Shown here piece after piece: positions 6,277 to 12,700 of a DNA stretch of 12,702 nucleotides. This stretch comes from Candidatus Woesearchaeota archaeon (GTDB lineage Archaea > Nanobdellota > Nanobdellia > Woesearchaeales > WJIZ01): assembly GCA_018303575.1 (NCBI GenBank), contig JAGVXW010000027.1, positions 1 through 12,702 of the forward strand. The letters are read 5' to 3'. Made by a program: the position numbers and the translations under genes. The notes beneath the pieces were generated by a model. That model was not told the origin of the DNA. It ran no database searches and saw nothing but the letters and a program-made list of their open reading frames with translations. Each line of letters begins with the position of its first letter. Within the stretch, counting starts at the first letter, position 1.

Positions 6277-8723
6277 GTCGCGACACGCTCTTGTCGTTTC
6301 CTTATGAACAGCTCTATTATAAATATTACCAAAGCCGCGCCCAAAGGCCAGAAGCTCAGGTCAAGGCGCTGCTCCTCCGTGCGCTTGGATGCAGTTGCCA
6401 ATTGCTCGGCCAGGCCTTTCCCCAGCTCCACCATTCCTCCTCCGGTGAGCTTCGCCGCCTGCTCGAGTTCAGGCGCCGTGCCGAGGTTGAAATATTCCCG
6501 CGGCGCGTTCACCGCCACCACAGCGTCGAAGAACCTATAGAATCCTGGCTTGTCCGGCTGGAACGTGGCCACATACAGATCCTCGCCCTGCTTGGAGAAG
6601 GTGAGCTCCTTCGACGTGGGATATTTGAGCGATTTCACCCTGATCTCCGACCCCTCTCCCACATAGCTGTCCTTCACATCAATCTGCAGCTCTTTTCCCT
6701 TTTCAGGGTTGCCGACAGCGTAATTGATGGATCTGGTCAAAAGCTGGGAGTTCTGCCTCGATACAAGTTCTCCGGCCCATTGCTTCCCATCATCAGTCGC
6801 CAAAGTCACCACTCTTCCCAGGCCGAAATTCCAGGTGTTGAGCACCGGGTTGCCGTCGCCGGTAAAGATGAGGTTGCGCGCCCCCACTTTTGGGGTGACG
6901 AAGTTGATGCCGGTGATGCGGGCGTTCAAGTCCAGGTCCTGGGTGATGAAATGGTCCCTGTCCAGAATCGCGAGGTTGGAGCTACCTGAAAAGATCTGGT
7001 CCTTCGCCTCCGGCTTCCCGAAGAAGACGTTGAGATACTGGAATTCGCTGGGCTCGAAGTAATTGCCGCCGCCGATGTTCGCCAGCAGCCTGAGGTGCGG
7101 CCGGTTGATGTCAGTGTCTCCTGCGTAGAGCTGTGACGGGATCCCCACAGTATAGATGCGCACCCCTTTTGAGGCGAGCTTCTGCGCCATGAGCTTTGGC
7201 CCTGTCGGGATGTCCATCTTGCCCATCTTGCCGTCGGAGATGAGGATGATGTTCTTGCTCCCCTTCACTTGGTCGAGCGCGATGCCCGCCCAGAGCAGGC
7301 CTTGCGCCAAGTCAGTGCCCTGTCCCTTTCCAAGATGGGTGATGTCATATTTCAGGTTCTCCCTGTTCTCGGCCAGGGGCGCCGGTGAGGTCACGAGTTG
7401 GCCAACAGAAGCGAAAGCCACAAGCCCGACGCTGACATCGTCCCGGAACTGGTCGGCGATCTTGAGCGCGATGCCCTTGCCGAAATCGAGCGCCGTCTCC
7501 TCCGATCCTTTCTTGAAGGAAAAGGCCGCCTGGCTCTCGGAAACATCAAGAACGATGATGACATTGTGATCCTGGGTGCTCATCACTTTTCCAGCCCCGA
7601 TGCTCACCGGCAGCATGCTCTCCAGCAGCGTTCCTTTATATTCGCCCTGGTCGAAAGAATTGAGTCCGCCGATGAAGAACAGTCCGCCGCCATTGAGCAG
7701 GTAGCCGGTCAGGCCGTCGATGTGCGGCTCAGCCGTGGAAAAGGGCGCGTCGTCGAACACAACAGCGTCGTAGCGGGCGAAGTTGGGGGGCAAGGTAGAC
7801 GAAGTTGTGAGGTCATAGATCTCCTTCAGCCCCGGCTCGATGGGGCTCGCGCCTGAAGCGATGAAGAGCACGTCAGGCCGCTCGATGCTCTTGACACTCT
7901 TGTAGAAGATGTTGTTCTGGCTAAAAAGGTCGTCCGTAACGATCTTCGCCGCGATGGAATGCGTGCCCGTGCCGAAGCGCTGGAGGATCTCCTTCTCGTA
8001 GCCGCGCTCAATCTTCTTCATGTCGTTCGGCGAGGCCGTCGCGACTAATTGGTCGTCGATGAGCACCTGCAGGGTGAAGGAAGGGATGCTGCCGACATGC
8101 TCGACGCGCACCTTGAACGAATTCGTCGTATCTTCGATCGTGTCCGACGGCCCCGCGATCGTGACCCAAGCGTCAGTCTTGTCGGGCGCGATCTTGAGCG
8201 CGAAGATGCGCGTGTCAAGCGAGGCGGCGTACGCTGCCACATCAAGCACATCTTTTCCTTCCGTCGCCCTGCCGTCGCTGATGAGCAGGAGGTTGTCGCC
8301 GGCCTGCACCGCCCGGAGGATGCCGTCGCCCAGCGCCGAGCGCTCCCCCGCCCCAACCTGGATGATGTCCAGGGGCTTGCCCTGCAGCCCTTTTTTCACG
8401 GTGTCTAGGGTGTTCTCCGGGAACACGCCCATGGAAGCGGAATCGTCCACGAGCACCTTGATCACCTGGTTGCCGTGGTTCTCGCTCATGACGCTCGTGA
8501 ACGGCCGCGCGAACGCTGTGAGAAGAAGCAGCGCCATGAGGCTGCGCGTGAACAGCACGAAGAGCCGCAATCCTTTTTTCCGCTTCCTGAACTGCTCCTG
8601 CTCCGCCTTGGTCCTGAACTTCACCAAGTCCTTCTGCAGGAAGAAGAGCAGGACAAAGAAAATCGCGATCCCCAGGAGCAGCAGCCCCGGCCGCTCCAGG
8701 CAATACCCTTGATAGCAGATCAT
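6273..8723 (-). CDS. Membrane protein with two vWA domains and a GATase-like domain
   Basis: This protein is about 816 aa. From the alternative TTG start at 8729 (numbering below), membrane helices lie at about 13-31, 55-77 and 792-810. The first vWA domain has MIDAS DDSAS (95-99) and SDG (151-153). A beta-rich stretch follows (about 185-280), then a class I glutamine-amidotransferase-like fold (about 285-375, with NGGGLFFIGG) that has no cysteine in the nucleophile region and so is probably non-catalytic. The second vWA domain has DVSES (395-399), T472 and SDG (498-500). C-terminal beta-sandwich-like sequence precedes the last helix. This matches the large vWA/GATase proteins of MoxR clusters. 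I chose ATG 8723 because GAGGT (8730-8734) sits 6 nt upstream; it would abut a TTG start. The stop overlaps the next ATG. Confidence 0.9.
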   Translation of the reverse strand: MICYQGYCLERPGLLLLGIAIFFVLLFFLQKDLVKFRTKAEQEQFRKRKKGLRLFVLFTRSLMALLLLTAFARPFTSVMSENHGNQVIKVLVDDSASMGVFPENTLDTVKKGLQGKPLDIIQVGAGERSALGDGILRAVQAGDNLLLISDGRATEGKDVLDVAAYAASLDTRIFALKIAPDKTDAWVTIAGPSDTIEDTTNSFKVRVEHVGSIPSFTLQVLIDDQLVATASPNDMKKIERGYEKEILQRFGTGTHSIAAKIVTDDLFSQNNIFYKSVKSIERPDVLFIASGASPIEPGLKEIYDLTTSSTLPPNFARYDAVVFDDAPFSTAEPHIDGLTGYLLNGGGLFFIGGLNSFDQGEYKGTLLESMLPVSIGAGKVMSTQDHNVIIVLDVSESQAAFSFKKGSEETALDFGKGIALKIADQFRDDVSVGLVAFASVGQLVTSPAPLAENRENLKYDITHLGKGQGTDLAQGLLWAGIALDQVKGSKNIILISDGKMGKMDIPTGPKLMAQKLASKGVRIYTVGIPSQLYAGDTDINRPHLRLLANIGGGNYFEPSEFQYLNVFFGKPEAKDQIFSGSSNLAILDRDHFITQDLDLNARITGINFVTPKVGARNLIFTGDGNPVLNTWNFGLGRVVTLATDDGKQWAGELVSRQNSQLLTRSINYAVGNPEKGKELQIDVKDSYVGEGSEIRVKSLKYPTSKELTFSKQGEDLYVATFQPDKPGFYRFFDAVVAVNAPREYFNLGTAPELEQAAKLTGGGMVELGKGLAEQLATASKRTEEQRLDLSFWPLGAALVIFIIELFIRKRQERVAT

Positions 8724-8729
8724 GGCCAA

Positions 8730-8734
8730 ACCTC
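8730..8734 (-). promoter_or_regulatory. Ribosome binding site deciding the large vWA gene start
   Basis: GAGGT lies 6 nt before ATG 8723. It directly abuts the alternative TTG at 8729, which would leave no spacer, so the ATG is preferred. Confidence 0.6.
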
Positions 8735-8794
8735 TTTCGTAGACAGGACGTTCAGATAGAGACCTGCTCCGTATCCAATCTCAGCGCCGGCACA

Positions 8795-8856
8795 GGCGGT
8801 GCGACGGGCTTCTGCGGAAGCCCTACTCGGCCGTCGGAGCGGCCTCGTCGCACGCC
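8795..8856. repeat. Cloverleaf-like unit C1 (type 1)
   Basis: An outer stem, GGCG-TGCGACG (8795-8806, one bulged G) with CGTCGCACGCC (8846-8856), closes two hairpins: GGGCTTC-TGCG-GAAGCCC (8806-8823) and GGCCG/CGGCC (8829-8844). A 26-nt block (8799-8824) is identical to 10941-10966, and the outer stem is shared with one single-base difference. The second internal hairpin differs between copies yet pairs in both. Confidence 0.75.
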
Positions 8857-8862
8857 AAATCC

Positions 8863-9066
8863 GGCGCTGGGCGAGCCGGGGGACGGCCCCTAGCCTTTTC
8901 AAAGGCCTAGCGAAAGAGGAGCATGCTGTGGGCATGCCCCGCCGAGACTTTCGAGGATGTCGGGGGTCTCGGCAGGAGGCTTCATGCCTCCTCTCGCACG
9001 TTAACCGGGCATAACCGGTTACGGGGTGGCTCGTAGGGCAACGCGTTCGTTGCCCGTCCAGCCGCC
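8863..9066. repeat. Expanded multi-hairpin unit C2 (type 2 with internal array)
   Basis: The ends match the simpler unit at 11022-11071. The left part is GGCGCTG, arm CGAGCC (8872-8877), then a G-run and CCCC (8887-8890). The right part is GGGGTG, arm GGCTCG (9028-9033), then CCAG and CGCC. Instead of a 3-base tip there are about 130 nt holding CTAGCCTTT/AAAGGCCTAG (8890-8910), GCATGC/GCATGC (8921-8937), GCCGAGAC/GTCTCGGC (8941-8973), AGGAGGC/GCCTCCT (8974-8992) and TAACCGG/CCGGTTA (9002-9021). A further hairpin, GGGCAACG/CGTTGCCC (9036-9055), interrupts the right arm. It could act as a folded RNA between two operon genes or as nested palindromic insertions. Confidence 0.75.
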
Positions 9067-9093
9067 GTTTGAAAGTCTCGCCAACCGTGTAAA

Positions 9094-10857
9094 TCATAAT
9101 TCACCCCTCTTCTTGATGATGACGAGCTCAGTAACAAACAACGCGCTGGCGAGGATGAGCAGGAAGGGGCCGAAGTTGATGTCCAATGGCACTTTCGCGT
9201 AATCGGATTCGAGGGCGCTGGCGTTGTTCACAATTCCTTCCCGGTACAAGTTTGTCTCATCCGCCGACAGCAGATTCACCGCTATCCGCTTCCCAGCCAA
9301 ATCTTGGAACCCTTTCTGGTCGAGCGTCGCGGTGCTGTTGCTGAGCTGGTAGATGTCGCCAGTTCTGAAGTTGAAGTTGGAGATGCTCTCCCTCCCGAGC
9401 AGGCCGGAAATGACGTCGTCCCAGAAGAGCGGGTAGGCAATTTGATCCTGGAACCCGGAATAGTCGTCCAGCAGGCCGTAATAGAAGAGCTGGCCGGACT
9501 GCACGAACGCGGGGACATTCCCGGCTTTCGCCAGCACCTGGCCTTTTCCCTCGGGGACGCTCACGAGGAGGATGCGCGTTGTTGTTGCGAAGCATTGCTG
9601 GCCACTGAGCCGCGACGTGAGGCTGTTGCCCTGCTCGATGCAGACGTCGAAGTTGCCGCCCTGCGCCGTGCCGAGGGTGAAGGGAAGCAAGCCTTGGTAG
9701 TCGAGCGCCGGCTCCTGCGCCGCGACGATGACTGCCCCGCCGCTGTCCAGATAGCGCTTGATGTCCTTGAACATGTTCGGCAGCAGTTGCCCCTTTTCCA
9801 CCCGGCTCACGATGACGACATCGTGCTTCAGCTCCGGCACGATAGGCGGCTCCGCCACCTGCACCTCGAACTGGCTGTTGGCCGTGAGCGCGTCCAGCAG
9901 CACGCTTTTCTCCGCGTTGGTGATGAAGAGGAGGCTCACCTTGCTTCCATAGGGATTGGAGAGGTAGAGCGTGTTGTCGGCGTCGAAGGCGCCGCCGGAG
10001 AAGGAGAGCGTGGATTCGCCGGCGGGCACCTCGAGAGCGATTCTCGTGATGTCGTTCTTCGGCGCCTCGATGCGCGTGCTGCTCTTCTTGTCAGCGGAAT
10101 CGAGCCGGACGTCAATCACCTCGCTCCTCTCGCCGAAATTCTTCAGGAACGCTTCTGCCGTGCCGCGGTGGAAGCTGAGGTCGATGAAGCCGATGTTCTC
10201 CTTCGGCCTGCCGACCGGCATGAAGCTCACGTGCTTGTCGTTGGCCTCCGCGATCTTCTTCGCCGCCAGGAGGTCGTCATCTTTCTTCAAAAGGAAATCG
10301 GAATAGACGATGATGTTGCCCCGCGCGCCGCCTAGGACGTCGTTCGCGAGCAGGATGCCAGCGTCGAGCCGCGTCGGGGTGTCGAGGGGCTTGAGCGAGG
10401 CGAGCAGGGCTTTCGCGCGCTGCGGCGTGATGTTGGTGGCGAGCGCGACGGGCGTGTCCGCCGCGAGGACGATGGACACCCGGCCATGGAGCTCCTTCAA
10501 GAGGTCGCTCTTTCCGAGGTCCATCCGCGTGATGCCCGCCTCCTTGGTCTGCATGGAGGCGCTCATGTCCATCACTACAGCCGTGTTCTGCGCGTGGGCA
10601 TCGAGCGGCACTGTGAGCGTGAACCCCGCCGCGGACAGCGCCATCGCCGCGATGAACAGCAGTTGCAGGAAGAACAGCGACCGCACCAGCAATTTCTGGA
10701 ACAGCGCGTTGAACTTCTTCTGCCTCTTGATGTCCGCGAAGAACATCACGCTCGGAATCGTCAGATCTTTGGGCTTGGCGCGGATGAAATACAGCAGGGC
10801 CAGAGGCACAAGAAACCCGAGCAGATACAGCCCCTGGAGCGTCTGAAAAGCGGCCAT
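9094..10857 (-). CDS. BatA-like membrane protein with vWA domain
   Basis: This protein is about 587 aa. Numbering below is from the alternative TTG at 10872. The N-terminus is a BatA-type module: helix 14-30 (LYLLGFLVPLALLYFIRA), a conserved-looking IPSVMFF stretch, and a second helix at about 62-85. A vWA domain follows, with MIDAS DMSAS (102-106), Thr at 165-167 and SDF (191-193). Next come a beta-rich segment and a GATase-like Rossmann segment (about 310-395: SLLFITNA to SGGAVIVAA). Two cysteines (411, 427) could pair outside the cell. A C-terminal helix (568-585) ends in KKRG. I prefer ATG 10857 because the upstream start is TTG and neither has a clear SD. It is the first gene of the MoxR/vWA operon and is probably a membrane-anchored client or adaptor. 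Confidence 0.88.
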   Translation of the reverse strand: MAAFQTLQGLYLLGFLVPLALLYFIRAKPKDLTIPSVMFFADIKRQKKFNALFQKLLVRSLFFLQLLFIAAMALSAAGFTLTVPLDAHAQNTAVVMDMSASMQTKEAGITRMDLGKSDLLKELHGRVSIVLAADTPVALATNITPQRAKALLASLKPLDTPTRLDAGILLANDVLGGARGNIIVYSDFLLKKDDDLLAAKKIAEANDKHVSFMPVGRPKENIGFIDLSFHRGTAEAFLKNFGERSEVIDVRLDSADKKSSTRIEAPKNDITRIALEVPAGESTLSFSGGAFDADNTLYLSNPYGSKVSLLFITNAEKSVLLDALTANSQFEVQVAEPPIVPELKHDVVIVSRVEKGQLLPNMFKDIKRYLDSGGAVIVAAQEPALDYQGLLPFTLGTAQGGNFDVCIEQGNSLTSRLSGQQCFATTTRILLVSVPEGKGQVLAKAGNVPAFVQSGQLFYYGLLDDYSGFQDQIAYPLFWDDVISGLLGRESISNFNFRTGDIYQLSNSTATLDQKGFQDLAGKRIAVNLLSADETNLYREGIVNNASALESDYAKVPLDINFGPFLLILASALFVTELVIIKKRGEL

Positions 10858-10886
10858 TCTCTTTTTTCCCAAACCCGCGAGGCAGG

Positions 10887-10894
10887 TTAATAAA
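10887..10894 (-). promoter_or_regulatory. Candidate TATA box of the MoxR/vWA operon
   Basis: The minus strand reads TTTATTAA about 34 bp before the ATG at 10857, which predicts a start of transcription near 10866 and a very short leader. It is a weaker match than the S-layer box. The hairpin elements D and E lie just upstream of it, between endonuclease III and this promoter. Confidence 0.4.
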
Positions 10895-10937
10895 CGTTTT
10901 GATTAGGGCGACGGAAAGAAACACGGAGAAAGGAAAA

Positions 10938-10993
10938 GGCGTGCGACGGGCTTCTGCGGAAGCCCTCTTCGGGGAGACCCCTCAGCGCACGCC
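10938..10993. repeat. Cloverleaf-like unit D (type 1)
   Basis: A perfect 8-bp outer stem, GGCGTGCG (10938-10945) with CGCACGCC (10986-10993), closes two hairpins: GGGCTTC-TGCG-GAAGCCC (10948-10965) and GGGG-AGA-CCCC (10971-10981). It shares a 26-nt identical block with unit C1 at 8799-8824. Confidence 0.75.
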
Positions 10994-11021
10994 ACGGAAA
11001 CTTCTTCGGCGCGCGTCAACA

Positions 11022-11071
11022 GTGGCGCTGACGACCGGGGGAGGGCCCCTTCGGGGTGGTCGTCAGCCGCC
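11022..11071. repeat. Hairpin unit E (type 2, simple form)
   Basis: GTGGCGC, arm CTGACGACC (11028-11036), G-run, CCCC-TTC-GGGG tip (11046-11056), arm GGTCGTCAG (11058-11066), then CGCC pairing with GGCG (11024-11027) past a single bulged C. It lies 28 bp from unit D, in the same order and orientation as C1-C2. It shares its scaffold with 4031-4081 although the pairing arms differ in sequence. A plus-strand T-run follows (11082-11088). Confidence 0.75.
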
Positions 11072-11098
11072 TCCTATCCCTATTTTTTATCGAAGGCA

Positions 11099-11704
11099 TT
11101 ATTTCAGCGCCGCCATCAGCTTCTTCCTTTCCCTCCCAGGAACTTTTTTGCCCCAGAGGACGAACAATCGATTGATCCTGCTCCAGTATCTCTTAGGAGC
11201 GATCTTCTGCAGCGCTTTTTCCGTCTGGTGCGGCGTCTTCGTCTTCACCAATCCAAGGACATTCGAGATGCGGTGGACGTGCGTGTCGACGCAGATGCCA
11301 TCTGCGTTGTGGATTTCGCAGACAACAAGATTCGCGGTCTTCCTTCCGACGCCAGGAAGCTGAAGCATCCCGTCGATGGTATTTGGTATTTCACCCTTCC
11401 TTTCGTTCAGTATTTTTGCCGTCGCGAGGATGTGCCTGGCTTTGGTTTTATTGTAATTGAGGCTTTTGAGCGCCGCGAGAATCTCTTCAGAGTCGGCTTG
11501 GGCGAGCTGCTCCAGAGTCGGGAACTTCCTGAAGAGCCCTTCCGCGACCGGAATGGTTGTTTCGTCTCTGCTCTGCGCGCTCATGATGGTTGTGATCACT
11601 AATTGCCAGGGCTCCGGCCACCCTTCGCCGGCGAGCCGCGTCGGATCTTTGCCGAACTTCCGCTCCGCGGCGTTGAAGATTTTCAGGAATTCCCGTCGCC
11701 CCAT
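11099..11704 (-). CDS. nth: Endonuclease III-like DNA glycosylase/AP lyase without Fe-S cluster
   Basis: This 201-aa base-excision repair enzyme removes oxidised pyrimidines and cleaves the resulting abasic site. The helix-hairpin-helix is LPGVGRKTANLV (116-127), with the catalytic lysine at 122. The catalytic aspartate is D140 in VDTHVHRI, matching K120 and D138 of E. coli Nth. The LSAQSRD-type motif is present as MSAQSRD (41-47). The usual C-terminal four-cysteine [4Fe-4S] loop is absent: after FVLWGKK the protein ends in a short basic tail, and no cysteines are found just past the stop. Cluster-less members of the family exist, so it may be active. The ATG at 11704 has GGAG 5 nt upstream. 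It is transcribed toward the vWA operon but separated from it by elements D and E. Confidence 0.93.
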   Translation of the reverse strand: MGRREFLKIFNAAERKFGKDPTRLAGEGWPEPWQLVITTIMSAQSRDETTIPVAEGLFRKFPTLEQLAQADSEEILAALKSLNYNKTKARHILATAKILNERKGEIPNTIDGMLQLPGVGRKTANLVVCEIHNADGICVDTHVHRISNVLGLVKTKTPHQTEKALQKIAPKRYWSRINRLFVLWGKKVPGRERKKLMAALK

Positions 11705-11724
11705 GGCAACTCCGACAAGGGGGA

Positions 11725-11735
11725 AATATATAAAA
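11725..11735. promoter_or_regulatory. Divergent TATA element between nth and nuclease-like gene
   Basis: AATATATAAAA on the plus strand reads TTTTATATATT on the minus strand. It lies about 21-30 bp before the nth ATG (11704), giving a nearly leaderless transcript. It lies about 34-44 bp before the plus-strand ATG at 11769, giving a leader of roughly 10-15 nt. One near-symmetric box may serve both genes. Confidence 0.5.
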
Positions 11736-11768
11736 GCTGCGAAGCATTCCTTTCCATATAGCAGAAAA

Positions 11769-12095
11769 ATGAAAAAAGCCGCAAAAACAAAAGATATTTA
11801 TACACCAGTATACAGAAAAAGGCACAGCCGGGTGACCAAACTGCTCAAGCACGACCAGTACGTCCAGCAGCTGTGCCAGAAAATCTCCCCGAGCTACGAC
11901 CTTCTGCTTCAGAATGTGCCCATCTACTCCCAGCGCAGGCGGCTGGTCGCCGAGATCGACGTGCTCGCGATGAAGGAGGGCGTCTATGACATCTACGAGG
12001 TGAAGTGCTCCCACCGCGTCTCGAAGGCGAGAAGAGCTTGTAAGTTCACAGATAGACGGAGTCTCGTTTGTCAATCTTCACGATATCCAGCTTAG
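11769..12095 (+). pseudogene. PD-(D/E)XK nuclease-like protein, C-terminus lost
   Basis: The 108-codon frame starts at ATG 11769. The frame is open further upstream, but that part runs through the TATA box and antisense to nth. Residues 19-89 look like a small archaeal PD-(D/E)XK nuclease: a helical start (RVTKLLKHDQYVQQL), then EIDVL (62-66) and YEVKCSHRVSKARR (76-89), which give the D64...E77-x-K79 active-site pattern. After about residue 89 (near 12036) the sequence turns into an unlike Cys/Arg/Ser tail that overlaps the end of the convergent toxin gene. The helix and strand that should follow the active site are missing. The simplest reading is truncation when the toxin/antitoxin pair arrived. 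If expressed, the protein keeps its catalytic motifs but probably not its fold. Function is unknown; DNA repair or defence is possible. Confidence 0.65.
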
Positions 12096-12303
12096 CGTCT
12101 TGGTAATCCACCGCATATAAAATACGATAATCGCCGACGCGGACGCGATACATTTTTTCCTTGAATCCATGAATGACTTTGGTATCCGGGATGATAGGCA
12201 TCTCACTAAGTGCTTCGATTTTCTTGAGAATTCTCTCCGAAAGTTCCTTTGGAGCTTTCTTCAGGAAAGAAAGGGCTTAATTTGAGTACTTGACTTCAAA
12301 CAT
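12046..12303 (-). pseudogene. RelE/ParE-type toxin with in-frame stop at codon 9
   Basis: From ATG 12303 the frame reads MFEVKYSN, then TAA, then continues for 76 codons without further stops to a TGA at 12046-12048. The downstream part is a clear RelE-superfamily toxin: ALSFLKKAPKEL, ERILKKIEAL, then MYRVRVGDYRILYAV, DIVKIDKRDSVYL. In this family these form the strand core and basic residues used to cut mRNA on the ribosome. Residue 9 is normally a sense codon (for example Glu or Lys, one base away from TAA). No good internal start could rescue the fold; the next ATG is at codon 35. The start overlaps the antitoxin stop (TGATG), the usual coupling. It is likely an inactivated toxin, or a single-base sequence error. 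Confidence 0.8.
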
Positions 12304-12491
12304 CAGAATCCCAGCGTTTTCTTGACATCCTTGTGAGAATGGAGCTTTCCAGCCTTCTTTTCCTCCCGATAGGCCAGAAGAGCGGCATAATCCTCTTCAC
12401 TCATCGACGAATCTGCCAACTGCTTTCTGACTTCTCCGACCGCACGCTCGATGCGGTCAAGCCGATTCATAATTGCATCTTCGGAAACCAT
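12303..12491 (-). CDS. Antitoxin of a RelE-type module
   Basis: This protein is about 62 aa. The N-terminal half (DAIMNRLDRIERAVGEVRKQL) is an amphipathic helix that could dimerise. The C-terminal half (SMSEEDYAALLAYREEKKAG, then LHSHKDVKKTLGF) is the charged toxin-wrapping type common in archaeal RelB-like antitoxins. Identification rests mainly on the coupled RelE frame, whose ATG overlaps this stop codon. I chose ATG 12491 because the TATA box at 12511-12522 predicts a leaderless transcript starting there. A TTG at 12500 and an ATG at 12470 are alternatives. No DNA-binding fold is obvious, so autoregulation is uncertain. The toxin is broken while the antitoxin remains intact. Confidence 0.75.
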   Translation of the reverse strand: MVSEDAIMNRLDRIERAVGEVRKQLADSSMSEEDYAALLAYREEKKAGKLHSHKDVKKTLGF

Positions 12492-12510
12492 AGCGTGCAA
12501 TAAAGAGGGG

Positions 12511-12522
12511 AATTATAAAAAT
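12511..12522 (-). promoter_or_regulatory. TATA box of the toxin/antitoxin pair
   Basis: The minus strand reads ATTTTTATAATT. Its centre lies about 26 bp before ATG 12491, the spacing of an archaeal leaderless promoter. Confidence 0.55.
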
Positions 12523-12589
12523 CTATCGGCGAAAAAGGCGAAAATCTTTCGCGTAACCCTCCTTATTTTCTTAGAGGCAATTGCCAAAT

Positions 12590-12700
12590 TCATTGGGTGT
12601 ATAAGCTCAGCGACGATTGAGCTTGCTTCGCGTTAATTTTTGCTAAGAGCTTGAATTGCTCCAAAATAAAAGAGAAGGTTATCATCGTTTCAACCGTCGT
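12590..12700 (-). CDS. Possible C-terminal tail of an unidentified gene
   Basis: A minus-strand frame is open from the window edge for 36 codons and stops at TGA 12590-12592. The residues include FSFILEQFKLLAKINAKQAQ, which reads like an amphipathic helix. It is too short to identify, and the rest of any gene lies outside the window. A weak hairpin, GCTCA/TGAGC (12606-12623), falls inside it. I see nothing else in 12523-12702. Confidence 0.25.
   Translation of the reverse strand, partial: TTVETMITFSFILEQFKLLAKINAKQAQSSLSLYTQ

Larger units (their letters stand above)
8720..9097 (-). pseudogene. Possible small operon gene interrupted by hairpin elements
   Basis: An ATG at 9097 overlaps the stop of the BatA-like gene (ATGA), and the frame ends in a TGA that overlaps the next gene's ATG (8720-8723). 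It is open for 125 codons. Its first 10 residues (MIYTVGETFK) and last 20 (from AEIGYGAGLYLNVL to KEVWP) look protein-like. Everything between is Arg/Ala/Pro-rich sequence read through the hairpin elements at 8795-9066. The double ATGA coupling matches the other genes here, so a small gene may have been invaded by the element. Chance openness in GC-rich DNA is a serious alternative. Confidence 0.3.

Noticed and set aside
9304..10335. Long plus-strand open frame (343 codons) opposite the BatA-like gene
   Set aside because: It is a shadow of a well-supported membrane vWA gene, with no start signal and composition typical of antisense reading.
10873..11098. Short frame (ATG 11099) starting in the nth stop codon
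   Set aside because: It stops after 28 codons inside unit E, has no protein-like sequence and no coupling to the next gene.
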